NCBI GenBank assembly: GCA_947576095.1 | Contig: CANPPW010000015.1 | Location: forward strand, 1 to 36,991 | DNA length: 36,991 nucleotides | Direction of reading: 5' to 3' | DNA from: an uncultured Mycoplasmatota bacterium | GTDB taxonomy: Bacteria > Bacillota_I > Bacilli_A > RF39 > UBA660 | Shown here: positions 8,007 to 15,221 of the stretch, piece after piece | Layout of the letters: each line of letters opens with the position of its first letter | Position numbering within the stretch: position 1 is the first letter of the stretch | Made by a program: the position numbers and the translations under genes | The notes under the pieces: model-generated | What the model saw: only the letters and a program-made list of their open reading frames with translations | Databases searched by the model: none | What the model was told of the DNA's origin: nothing

Positions 8007-9194
8007 TTAGATATGCTCTAAAATTTGTAAAAATATATACATTGTACATAATGTTCCGAATAAAACAGTTACAATTGTAAGTAAGAATGCGTTAATAAAA
8101 CCGCCTCTCGTTGTATGATGATTTTCTTCATTTTTATATACAAGTGTTTTTGGTTTTTCTTCATAAGATTGATTTGTCATTTTTGTATTTTGCTCCATTA
8201 ATGTATTCTCCCTTGCATTTCCATATAACATTCTCGTTTCCACAGCTTCTATATACATTCTTTTAGCGTTTTCATCTAATGGTGGGGTTGTAGTTTCAAA
8301 CATCATTTCTATAACTTGTTTGTAATCTGGTCTATATTGTCCATTTTCCATAGTGATTTGCTCCATTAATGTATCTAAATAAAAACTATCCATGTTAGAT
8401 TTCTCTTTGATATCAATTGGTGTATAAATATCAACAACACTTCTAGGTATAACGCTTTTATTATCTTCAAATGTAGTAGTTCTAACCCTTGATATATATA
8501 TATTGCCATCACTTCTTAAATTTGCTTCATACATGTTGCCATTTTGATCTCTTCCTAAACCATCAGCTGTATATTCCATCAATAAATGATTTTTTTCAGC
8601 ATACCATCTAAGTGCATCTAGAGTAGGGGATACAGTTTCTAAAATAAAAGCATCGTTTGGTTTGGTTGATCGTGTTACAGTCTCAAAATGAATTTCCTCT
8701 TTTTCTTTTTCTTGTAACATCCTATAATTGCTTTCGATTGTATCTTGCACTAGAGTATCTAATTTTTGGGAAGCTGTTTGATTATATAAATTTTTCAGTT
8801 GCTTTTCAATAGACTGATTAGGATCCATCTGTTTTAAAGTAATATTTTCTTTTGTATCTGTTGTAAGGTTTGAAAGAACCGTTCCATCATCTCTTTCTAT
8901 TTGTGTAAGATGAGAATGGTCTTTTGGTTTTGTCACTTTACTTTCGTCATATAATGCCAGTAAACTTTCAATTTCTTTTGAAAAATATTGCATATTTGAG
9001 AAGGTATCCGTATTTTCATTTCTGATAATAACATCAAAATCATGGATAGCCGAAAGTAAATCTGTCTTAGATTGAAATCCTCCATGTATAATTTTTTCTT
9101 TTGTTTGTGTTAAGAATGCTTGAATGGTTTTCTGTGTATCCAGCATAGGCACATCGTTCGTGCCATTGTTAGTATTCTCATTTTTATGTTTCAT
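8007..9194 (-). CDS. Unknown protein with a single C-terminal membrane anchor
   Basis: I do not recognise this protein. Its 395 residues are mostly polar and low-complexity (rich in Thr, Asn, Glu, Lys) with helical stretches. A more structured centre (about residues 185-300) carries LRWYAEKNHLLMEYTADGLGRDQNG and a beta-like IYISRVRTTTFED segment. One strong hydrophobic helix close to the C-terminus (GGFINAFLLTIVTVLFGTLC, about residues 366-385) leaves only a few residues behind it, as in tail-anchored proteins. There is no signal peptide. It lies upstream of sigK on the same strand and has its own extended -10 promoter. A sporulation role is possible from position only. Confidence 0.7.
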   Translation of the reverse strand: MKHKNENTNNGTNDVPMLDTQKTIQAFLTQTKEKIIHGGFQSKTDLLSAIHDFDVIIRNENTDTFSNMQYFSKEIESLLALYDESKVTKPKDHSHLTQIERDDGTVLSNLTTDTKENITLKQMDPNQSIEKQLKNLYNQTASQKLDTLVQDTIESNYRMLQEKEKEEIHFETVTRSTKPNDAFILETVSPTLDALRWYAEKNHLLMEYTADGLGRDQNGNMYEANLRSDGNIYISRVRTTTFEDNKSVIPRSVVDIYTPIDIKEKSNMDSFYLDTLMEQITMENGQYRPDYKQVIEMMFETTTPPLDENAKRMYIEAVETRMLYGNARENTLMEQNTKMTNQSYEEKPKTLVYKNEENHHTTRGGFINAFLLTIVTVLFGTLCTMYIFLQILEHI

Positions 9195-9209
9195 ATTATC
9201 ACCAATTTT

Positions 9210-9218
9210 ATTATATCA
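9210..9218 (-). promoter_or_regulatory. Extended -10 promoter for the tail-anchored protein gene
   Basis: Read on the minus strand this is TGATATAAT, a full extended -10 match, 16 bases before the start codon. The same element occurs before both tRNA genes and the response-regulator gene. Confidence 0.5.
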
Positions 9219-9271
9219 TATTTTCCTATTTTTAGCATATATAATTGTGAAAGGTATTTATATAAAAGTAC

Positions 9272-9300
9272 TTGACAATACAAGGTAGCTTGTGTAAACT
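9272..9300 (+). promoter_or_regulatory. Promoter of padR operon with an embedded operator-like repeat
   Basis: TTGACA (9272-9277) and TAAACT (9295-9300) are exactly 17 bases apart. Inside the spacer lies the perfect inverted repeat ACAAG-GTAG-CTTGT (9281-9294). A repeat placed between -35 and -10 is where an autorepressor would bind, and the first gene downstream encodes a PadR-type repressor. Confidence 0.6.
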
Positions 9301-9318
9301 AGTAGTGTGAGGTGGTTT

Positions 9319-9660
9319 ATGAACACACAATTTAAGAAGGGAGTACTTGAACTCATTGTTCTTTGTTCTGTGGCGAAAAAAGATAGGTATGGGTATGAAC
9401 TTACACTAGAAGTTTCTAAGGTGGTAGATGTCAACGATGGAACGATTTATCCACTTTTAAAAAGGCTGACAAATGAAAAGTATTTTGATACATATCTAGT
9501 CGAATCGAAAGAAGGTCCACCAAGAAAATATTATCATATCAATGAAATAGGAAGAAAGAGAATGAAAGAGTTGATTCAAAATTTTCTCATTTTTTCTGAA
9601 AGTGTTACTACATTTATAAAGGAGTGTGAAGAGAATGACGAAAAAAACATTTTTGAGTAA
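9319..9660 (+). CDS. PadR-family transcriptional regulator
   Basis: A winged-helix repressor of 113 aa. The start is ATG 9319, preceded by GAGGTGG, rather than GTG 9307. Family features are clear: FKKGVLELIVLCSVAKKDRYGYEL, then the recognition-helix region VNDGTIYPLLKRLTNEKYF, the wing around ESKEGPPRKYYHINEIGRKR, and a short C-terminal dimerisation helix. It overlaps the following HAAS/DUF1700 gene by 26 bases. PadR and HAAS genes are commonly paired, the HAAS domain being thought to signal to PadR. Autoregulation through the inverted repeat in its promoter is a reasonable inference. The inducing ligand is unknown, though membrane or envelope stress is a common theme. Confidence 0.9.
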   Translation: MNTQFKKGVLELIVLCSVAKKDRYGYELTLEVSKVVDVNDGTIYPLLKRLTNEKYFDTYLVESKEGPPRKYYHINEIGRKRMKELIQNFLIFSESVTTFIKECEENDEKNIFE

Positions 9661-11008
9661 ATTAAGAAAAGATTTATCTATTTTAAAAGAAGAAGAACGA
9701 GAGGATATTATTAATGAATATAAAGATATTATTGAAGAAAAAGTAAAACATGGAAAAACAGAAAGTGATGCTGTTTTAGAATTTGGAGATTATGGAGTAT
9801 TAGTAAGTGGAATTTTAGATGCCTATAAAATTAATGTGACTGAAAAAGATTCTAAAACAAAGGATAAAACCAAAGAAATATTAAGTACTGGAGAAGAAAT
9901 GATTCGGAAAGGAGCTAAAAAATTAGCTGAAGAAGCGGATCGCATTGTTTCTGATATGAAATCTAGTCATACAGAAATTACTTTAGAGTTAATCTTTGAA
10001 CTGATATTAAAAGGTCTTTGTTTTCTAATTATTATGTCTCTTTTAACCATTCCATTTCGGATATTTATGCATATAGGTGTGGGAATACTAGATTTTACAT
10101 TTTTTCCGATTGATATGGTATTAAAAGTACTTTGGAAAATCATGATTGGAATTTTATATTTTGTTTCAGGAATTTTAATATGTTTAGCTTTTTTTAAAGA
10201 TTATATAAAAAAACCAAATCAAACAATTGATAAACCTCAAAAAAAAAATAACAAAGTAAATAAGGCAATGGAGAAAAAAGTAGAACCATTAGAAGAAAAT
10301 AGCCATTATGAATCAAAATTTTTTCATTTTTTGATTACAATTTTTTTAAAAATATTTATAATTGTTACATGCATTATCCCAATGACATGTATGATCATTT
10401 TCCTTTTGTTTTTATTTTCTTTTTCTATTTCTCTTCTTTGTAAGGGGCTTGATGTGATTGGTTTTTTAATAGGATCACTGGGAGGAATTGCTCTTTTGAT
10501 TCTGTGTATAGATTTTTTATATAATGGTTTGTTTCATCACAAAAAAATGAACATATATCCATTTTTATTTAGTATTGTTATGATGGTTACAGGCTTTATT
10601 TTGACTATTGATTTTATAACAAGAATCGAATATATAGATACCCTTCCTAATGCGATTTTTAAAAAAGAATATGTATCTTATGATTATGTAATTCAAGGGA
10701 AAACTAAGATTGATGCTGACTATCAAAAGATAGATTTTAAAATAGATCCTACTTTAAAAGATGGTGAAATGAAAATTTTAATATATTATTACGAAGATTA
10801 TGGTACACCAAGTGTTGAAACATATCAAGGGGATAATGAATTTTGTGTAGATGTATATCGTAATTCATATTTTGAAATGGGAAAAGTGATCAATCTATTT
10901 ATTGATCATTTAAGAGAGAATCGAATTTATGATTATGGTGATTTATCTAATGTTGATATTAAAATTATTACTAACGAAAAAACGAAAAAACGAATCTATT
11001 TGGATTAA
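9635..11008 (+). CDS. HAAS (DUF1700) domain membrane protein, PadR partner
   Basis: The start is taken at ATG 9635, with AGGAG at 9620-9624, giving 457 aa. Residues 1-66 form the helical HAAS domain (KLRKDLSILKEEEREDIINEY, EKVKHGKTESDAVLEFGD). A charged linker (about 70-115) follows, then two blocks of hydrophobic helices (about 118-185 and 225-330) split by a lysine-rich loop around residues 195-220. A soluble C-terminal domain of about 120 residues, with beta-strand character, completes it. The HAAS end is probably cytosolic and the C-terminal domain probably outside, giving a membrane sensor that could report to the overlapping PadR gene. The extracellular part has no family I recognise. 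Confidence 0.8.
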   Translation: MTKKTFLSKLRKDLSILKEEEREDIINEYKDIIEEKVKHGKTESDAVLEFGDYGVLVSGILDAYKINVTEKDSKTKDKTKEILSTGEEMIRKGAKKLAEEADRIVSDMKSSHTEITLELIFELILKGLCFLIIMSLLTIPFRIFMHIGVGILDFTFFPIDMVLKVLWKIMIGILYFVSGILICLAFFKDYIKKPNQTIDKPQKKNNKVNKAMEKKVEPLEENSHYESKFFHFLITIFLKIFIIVTCIIPMTCMIIFLLFLFSFSISLLCKGLDVIGFLIGSLGGIALLILCIDFLYNGLFHHKKMNIYPFLFSIVMMVTGFILTIDFITRIEYIDTLPNAIFKKEYVSYDYVIQGKTKIDADYQKIDFKIDPTLKDGEMKILIYYYEDYGTPSVETYQGDNEFCVDVYRNSYFEMGKVINLFIDHLRENRIYDYGDLSNVDIKIITNEKTKKRIYLD

Positions 11009-11080
11009 GTTTTTTTTTATTTATGGAAAGCAAAAATTAATTCTAGTTTTGTCGAAAGTGTATAAAAGTGTAAATAGGTG

Positions 11081-11089
11081 TGCTACATT
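11081..11089 (+). promoter_or_regulatory. Extended -10 promoter before spoIIAA
   Basis: TGCTACATT resembles an extended -10 element and almost repeats the one before divIVA. I could not find a convincing sigma-H promoter (AGGA...GAAT), which drives spoIIA in Bacillus. A weaker alternative is TTGTCG 11049-11054 with TAAATA 11071-11076. Confidence 0.35.
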
Positions 11090-11106
11090 AGATATGAGGT
11101 GAATGT

Positions 11107-11451
11107 ATGTTAAATATTCATTTAGAATTTCGCAAAGGAATTTTATTTATTCGCTTACAAGGATTTTTATGTCAAAGTGAAATATATAAATTAAAAAAGT
11201 TGAAAACACTTTTAAATGATAATGGAATTTATCAAATTGTACTCAATTTGAAACAGATTGAAACGATAGATAACTATGGGATAGATGCCCTTTATGAAAT
11301 ATATCAGCTAGTCCAAAAAAAGAGTGGGAAAGTTCTATTTTGTATAGATCAAAATGAACGATTAGGAAATATTTTATTCCATAGTTATTTAAACAAATAT
11401 ATGAAAACAATTAGAAGTGAGATTGATGCTTTTCCAGTTATGATATTATAA
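11107..11451 (+). CDS. spoIIAA: SpoIIAA-like anti-sigma factor antagonist lacking the phospho-serine
   Basis: A 114-aa single STAS-domain protein. In Bacillus, unphosphorylated SpoIIAA displaces sigma-F from SpoIIAB, and SpoIIAB inactivates SpoIIAA by phosphorylating Ser58 in the DSSG loop. Here the fold is recognisable (LEFRKGILFIRLQGFL, IYQIVLNLKQIETID, KKSGKVLFCI), but the loop reads D55-N56-Y57-G58. Both serines are gone; the phospho-acceptor position is Asn, codon AAC 11272-11274. The start is ATG 11107 after GAGGTG. sigF follows after 14 bases, with no spoIIAB in between. The position makes SpoIIAA the best call, but it may no longer work as a phospho-switch. Confidence 0.8.
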   Translation: MLNIHLEFRKGILFIRLQGFLCQSEIYKLKKLKTLLNDNGIYQIVLNLKQIETIDNYGIDALYEIYQLVQKKSGKVLFCIDQNERLGNILFHSYLNKYMKTIRSEIDAFPVMIL

Positions 11452-11465
11452 AAGGAGAAGATGAT

Positions 11466-12128
11466 ATGCCACAAGAAGATTTGTTTATCTATGAGAATCG
11501 TAATTTGATTTACTCTATTGCTGCTAACTTTAAAAATTATCCAAACAAAGAGGATTTATTTCAAGTGGGTGCAATGGGACTGATTAAAGCATATCGAAAG
11601 TATGACCCTTCAATGAATGTGAAACTGACAACCTATGCCTATCCCTATATTTTAGGTGAAATGAAGAAATTGGTTAGAGAAGATAAGAGTATAAAAATTA
11701 GTAGAGAAATCTTTAAACTTTCTTTGCTCATTGAAAGGACGATAGTACTTCTTACACAAAAATGGATGCGAGAACCCACAATAGAAGAATTGTCTGATTA
11801 TTTAAATATACCAGAAACATACTTGGTACAAGCGATGAAGTCTAATTACAAAACATGTAGTATGGATGAACCTATTCGTGATGAAGGGAAAGATATGACT
11901 TTATCGGATGTCATTCCATCAGGTCAAAAGGATAATTTGGATGATTTGATTTTGTTAAGACAGCAGCTTTCTTGCTTAACTCCGTTAGAAAGAAGACTTA
12001 TTGAAAACAGGTACTTTAGTGATATGACACAATCAGAAACAGCAAAAAAACTTGGTATGAGCCAAGTACAGGTATCTAGAAAAGAAAATAAGATACTTAC
12101 CAAAATGAGAAGTGGACTAGCTATATAA
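11466..12128 (+). CDS. sigF: Sporulation sigma factor sigma-F
   Basis: First forespore-specific sigma factor. The 220-aa protein has the SigB/F/G family regions: the -10 recognition segment DLFQVGAMGLIKAY, TTYAYPYILGEMKKLVREDKSIKISRE, region 3 (about residues 85-125), and the -35 helix-turn-helix TQSETAKKLGMSQVQVSRKENKIL. It lacks about 25 N-terminal residues seen in B. subtilis SigF, beginning directly at FIYENRNLIYSIA. The ATG at 11466 has AAAGGAG upstream. It is called sigF, rather than sigG, because it follows a SpoIIAA-like gene. The usual middle gene of the operon, spoIIAB, is absent. It ends at a terminator shared with convergent mutY. Confidence 0.85.
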   Translation: MPQEDLFIYENRNLIYSIAANFKNYPNKEDLFQVGAMGLIKAYRKYDPSMNVKLTTYAYPYILGEMKKLVREDKSIKISREIFKLSLLIERTIVLLTQKWMREPTIEELSDYLNIPETYLVQAMKSNYKTCSMDEPIRDEGKDMTLSDVIPSGQKDNLDDLILLRQQLSCLTPLERRLIENRYFSDMTQSETAKKLGMSQVQVSRKENKILTKMRSGLAI

Positions 12129-12150
12129 GAGTTTTTATGAAACTCTTTTT
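12127..12150. terminator. Terminator between sigF and mutY
   Basis: AAGAGTTT and AAACTCTT pair around a 5-base loop and are followed by T residues on the plus strand. The stem overlaps the ends of both convergent genes. Confidence 0.85.
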
Positions 12151-13172
12151 ATTTTGTATAAGTCATTTAGAAAATATTTAAAAGCAGTAGGAAGGGAGTA
12201 GTTGTTTTCTAATTGCTCTAAAGAAGCCCAAATAAAGGAATCTTTTGGTTTTTCGGTTAAGAAAATAATAAAACCCTTCATATGCCAAATTTGATGAGTG
12301 AATATATGTTTGTATAAAGGAGTTTTTAATACTTTTTCAAAAGAATAAGGTATTTTGTTTAAATCAAACGAATTTTGTGAGTTGGGAAATTCAAATAGAG
12401 ATGCAAGAATTCCTGTATTTTTTCTTTTTTTGATAGCGATTTTTCCTTTGTAATAAAATAGAAAAATAGTCATCTCAATTTCTTTTTGTGTTTTTCTTTT
12501 TTCTTTGATTGGCAAAAGATACATCTCTTTTTTTTGATAGGCAATGCACAAATTTTGAATAGGGCATATATTACATCTTGGGTGAGATGGAATACAAATG
12601 GTAGCACCTAATTCCATAAGGGACTGATTAAAGTCACCGCTTTCTTTAGGTATATATTCATTCAGTAAAAGCTCAATTTCCTTTTTCACTTTAGCATCGC
12701 TTATATTCTTATGACTGGCAATAACTCTTGATATTACTCTTAATACATTTCCATCCACTGCACTTACTCTCTCTCCAAAAGCAATGGAAGCAATGGCTCC
12801 TGCTGTATAGGGGCCAATACCAGGTAACTTTAAAAGTTCCAGATAAGAAGAGGGAAGTGAATGTAAGTCTTCGCTTATTAATTGTTTAGCACATTTCTGC
12901 ATGTTTTTAACTCTACTATAATATCCAAGCCCCTCCCATAATTTAAGTAGTCTCTCTTCTTCTATTTGACTTAAAGCATCAAGAGATGGGATATTTTCAA
13001 TAAATTTTTTAAAATAAGGAATGACGGCTTCTACTTTTGTTTGCTGTAACATAATTTCTGAGACCCAGATTTGATAGGGATCTATTGTTTGTCTCCAAGG
13101 TAAATCTCTCTTATTATTTTTATACCAATCCAAAAGCGGATCAATCATTTGTTCTATATTTTTATTTTTCAT
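12135..13172 (-). CDS. mutY: A/G-specific adenine DNA glycosylase MutY
   Basis: Base-excision repair enzyme that removes adenine mispaired with 8-oxoguanine. The 345-aa product shows catalytic Glu39 in SEIMLQQT, the helix-hairpin-helix LPGIGPYTAGAI (116-127) and catalytic Asp140 in SAVDGNVLRV. The four iron-sulphur cysteines are C193, C200, C203 and C209 in the C-X6-C-X2-C-X5-C spacing. The C-terminal Nudix-like domain (about 225-340) that senses 8-oxoG is present, including FTHQIWHMKGF. The start is ATG at 13172; the ribosome-binding sequence is weak (GTGATGAAAA). It lies alone on the minus strand between sporulation genes, with no obvious functional link to them. Confidence 0.95.
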   Translation of the reverse strand: MKNKNIEQMIDPLLDWYKNNKRDLPWRQTIDPYQIWVSEIMLQQTKVEAVIPYFKKFIENIPSLDALSQIEEERLLKLWEGLGYYSRVKNMQKCAKQLISEDLHSLPSSYLELLKLPGIGPYTAGAIASIAFGERVSAVDGNVLRVISRVIASHKNISDAKVKKEIELLLNEYIPKESGDFNQSLMELGATICIPSHPRCNICPIQNLCIAYQKKEMYLLPIKEKRKTQKEIEMTIFLFYYKGKIAIKKRKNTGILASLFEFPNSQNSFDLNKIPYSFEKVLKTPLYKHIFTHQIWHMKGFIIFLTEKPKDSFIWASLEQLENNYSLPTAFKYFLNDLYKIKRVS

Positions 13173-13254
13173 TTTTCATCACGACTCAATTGTAAAATAA
13201 AATAAAAGAAAAAGCAAATTTTATAACATAAATCATAGATCTTATATTTTCTAT

Positions 13255-13284
13255 TGTATAAAAAAAAAGAATTCTATCATAATA
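13255..13284 (+). promoter_or_regulatory. Sigma-G-type promoter for the spoVA genes
   Basis: TGTATA (13255-13260) and CATAATA (13278-13284) are 17 bases apart, close to the B. subtilis sigma-G consensus TGAATA-N17/18-CATACTA. The spoVA operon is a classical sigma-G target, so match and context agree. The predicted start of transcription leaves a very short leader, just reaching GGAGG at 13291. Confidence 0.6.
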
Positions 13285-13301
13285 AGAGTAGGAGGAAATT
13301 T

Positions 13302-13745
13302 ATGGAAAAAAATAAATATAAGGATTTAGTAAACCGCCATACTCCCAAAGAAAATATACTAGGTAATGGAGTTACTGCATTTTTAATAGGGGGATTTATG
13401 GGAATGCTTGCAGAATTTTTCATTGAGTTTTATTCTTATATTCTTCGCATCAGTTCGAAAGAAGCTGCAACATTTATGATAGTTACTTTTATTTTTGCTG
13501 GATGTTTATTAACTTGTCTAGGCTTTTTCGACAGATGGGTAGGAAAGGCAAAGTGTGGTCTTATTATTCCAATTACAGGGTTTGCTCATGCTATGCAAAG
13601 TGCTGCTTTGGAATATCGAAAAGAAGGATTGGTTACAGGAATCGGAGCCAATATGTTTAAATTAGCGGGATCAGTTATTATATATGGTGTTGTGAGTGCT
13701 TATGCATTTGGATTATTAAGAATTTTACTATTTGGGGTGCAATAA
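13302..13745 (+). CDS. spoVAC: Stage V sporulation protein AC
   Basis: Integral membrane component of the SpoVA channel, which moves calcium-dipicolinate into the developing spore and out at germination. SpoVAC itself has been described as mechanosensitive. The start is ATG 13302 with GGAGG in front, giving 147 aa, rather than the upstream codon at 13254. Typical sequence includes YKDLVNRHTPKENILGNG, a glycine-rich first helix, FFDRWVGKAKCGLIIPITGFAHAM and GLVTGIGANMFKLAGSVI. It has about four membrane segments. spoVAD starts on its stop codon. A sigma-G-like promoter lies directly upstream. Confidence 0.94.
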   Translation: MEKNKYKDLVNRHTPKENILGNGVTAFLIGGFMGMLAEFFIEFYSYILRISSKEAATFMIVTFIFAGCLLTCLGFFDRWVGKAKCGLIIPITGFAHAMQSAALEYRKEGLVTGIGANMFKLAGSVIIYGVVSAYAFGLLRILLFGVQ

Positions 13746-14734
13746 TGACGAATCAATATGATAATGTATATATAAATGAAACCGCTACCATCGTAGGCCC
13801 TTATGAAAAAAAGGGACCTTTAAATTCATACTTTGATAAAGGGTATGATGATTTATATTTTGGATCCAATACCTGGGAACAGGCAGAAGTAAAATTAATC
13901 GAAGAAAGTGTAGATATTTTACTTTCTAAAGCCCAAAAGACAAAATTTGATGTAGATGTACAGATTAGTGGCGATTTATTGAACCAGCTTTCTGCTTCTA
14001 ATTATGCAGCTGCAAGAATAGCAATTCCTTTTTTAGGTGTATATAGTGCCTGTGCAACAAGTGTAGAAGCACTGATTGTAGGTGCTAATATGATAGAAGC
14101 TGGGCAGGCCAAATCGGCTGTTACCTCTGCTTCCTCACATAATAATGGGGCAGAAAAACAGTTTCGATATCCTGTTGAATATGGAGGACCTAAACCTAAA
14201 ACAACAACATTTACAGTAACGGGTGCCGCAAGTGCTTATCTTTCTTATAATAAAAAAGGAATACGTATTGAAAGCTCTACAGTTGGTACTGTTAAAGATT
14301 TAGGCGTAAAAGATGTGTTTCATATGGGGGCTGTGATGGCACCAGCAGCAGCAGATACCATTTATAAACATTTAAAAAATACCAAACGTAAAGTTGATTA
14401 TTATGATTTAATTGTGACAGGTGATTTAGGAATTTATGGTAAAAGAATTTTAAAAGATTACATGTCCACTGAATATGGAATTACACTTAAAAATTATGAT
14501 GATACAGCTTGTATGATTTATGAAGAAGGCAATAAAGAAGTCTATGCAGGAGGAAGTGGACCTGCCTGTGCACCTTTGGTTACTTATAGCTATATATTTG
14601 ATCAAATGAAAAAAGGAAAATATAAGAAAATCCTTTTAATCGCTACAGGAGCTTTACATTCTCCTACTATGGTAAATCAAAAATTATCAATTCCGAGTGT
14701 TGCTCATGCGATTGGATTGGAGGTTATTGAATGA
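13745..14734 (+). CDS. spoVAD: Stage V sporulation protein AD
   Basis: Soluble thiolase-fold subunit of the SpoVA system that binds dipicolinic acid. The 329-aa product carries family hallmarks: NETATIVGPYEKKGPL, FDKGYDDLYFGSNTWEQAE, VYSACATSVEALIVGANMIEAG, SSHNNGAEKQFRYPVEYGGPKP, FHMGAVMAPAAADTI and the C-terminal ATGALHSPTMVNQKLSIP. Start and stop both overlap neighbours (TAATG at 13743-13747, ATGA at 14731-14734), so the three spoVA genes are translationally coupled. Length matches the usual 330-340 residues and nothing looks broken. Confidence 0.96.
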   Translation: MTNQYDNVYINETATIVGPYEKKGPLNSYFDKGYDDLYFGSNTWEQAEVKLIEESVDILLSKAQKTKFDVDVQISGDLLNQLSASNYAAARIAIPFLGVYSACATSVEALIVGANMIEAGQAKSAVTSASSHNNGAEKQFRYPVEYGGPKPKTTTFTVTGAASAYLSYNKKGIRIESSTVGTVKDLGVKDVFHMGAVMAPAAADTIYKHLKNTKRKVDYYDLIVTGDLGIYGKRILKDYMSTEYGITLKNYDDTACMIYEEGNKEVYAGGSGPACAPLVTYSYIFDQMKKGKYKKILLIATGALHSPTMVNQKLSIPSVAHAIGLEVIE

Positions 14735-15081
14735 ATTATGTAAATGCATTTTTATTTGCTGGAATCATTTGTTTTATAGGTCAGCTTATTTTAGATAATA
14801 CCAAACTAACACCAGGACATGTAACAACTATTTTCGTAGTTGTTGGAGCATTTTTAGATGTGTTTAATATTTATGATAAATTGGTATTATGGGCTGGTGG
14901 TGGAGCCCTTGTTCCTATTACAAGTTTTGGGCATATGCTGATTCATGGTGCCATGCAAGGAGTTGGGGATTATGGTTTTATGGGACTATGTGTAGGTATG
15001 TTTAATTTAACCTCGGCTGGAATTATGTCAGCGATTGTCATTTCCTTTTTTCTCTCACTTATTTTTAAACCAAGGGATTAG
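14731..15081 (+). CDS. spoVAE: Stage V sporulation protein AE (AEb type)
   Basis: Small membrane subunit (116 aa) of the SpoVA dipicolinate channel, related to SpoVAC. It has about four hydrophobic helices and the family segments GQLILDNTKLTPGHVTTIFVVVG, GGGALVPITSFGHMLIHGAM and GLCVGMFNLTSAGI. Its start overlaps the spoVAD stop by four bases. It ends the operon: a terminator follows about 35 bases later, and no spoVAA, AB, AEa or AF is nearby. The C-D-E set is the minimal one found in many Clostridia and some Bacilli. Confidence 0.94.
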   Translation: MNYVNAFLFAGIICFIGQLILDNTKLTPGHVTTIFVVVGAFLDVFNIYDKLVLWAGGGALVPITSFGHMLIHGAMQGVGDYGFMGLCVGMFNLTSAGIMSAIVISFFLSLIFKPRD

Positions 15082-15114
15082 ATTTTATTTGTATAAAAGT
15101 GATTAACAAAAGAT

Positions 15115-15150
15115 AGGATTTATAATGGTATTTTAAATCCTTCTTTTTTT
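15115..15150 (+). terminator. Terminator after spoVAE
   Basis: AGGATTT 15115-15121 pairs with AAATCCT 15135-15141 and is followed by TCTTTTTTT. It closes the spoVA operon. Confidence 0.75.
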
Positions 15151-15193
15151 ATAAAAATGGACTTTTAAAAAGAACAGTAAAAATATGAAAGTA

Positions 15194-15202
15194 TGTTATA
15201 AT
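15194..15202 (+). promoter_or_regulatory. Extended -10 promoter for the deoD-like gene
   Basis: TGTTATAAT, a full extended -10 match, 19 bases before the start. The surrounding GAAAGTATGTTATAATA recurs almost exactly before rpe at 28173-28188. Confidence 0.6.
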
Positions 15203-15221
15203 AGAGGCAAGGAGGTAGCAT

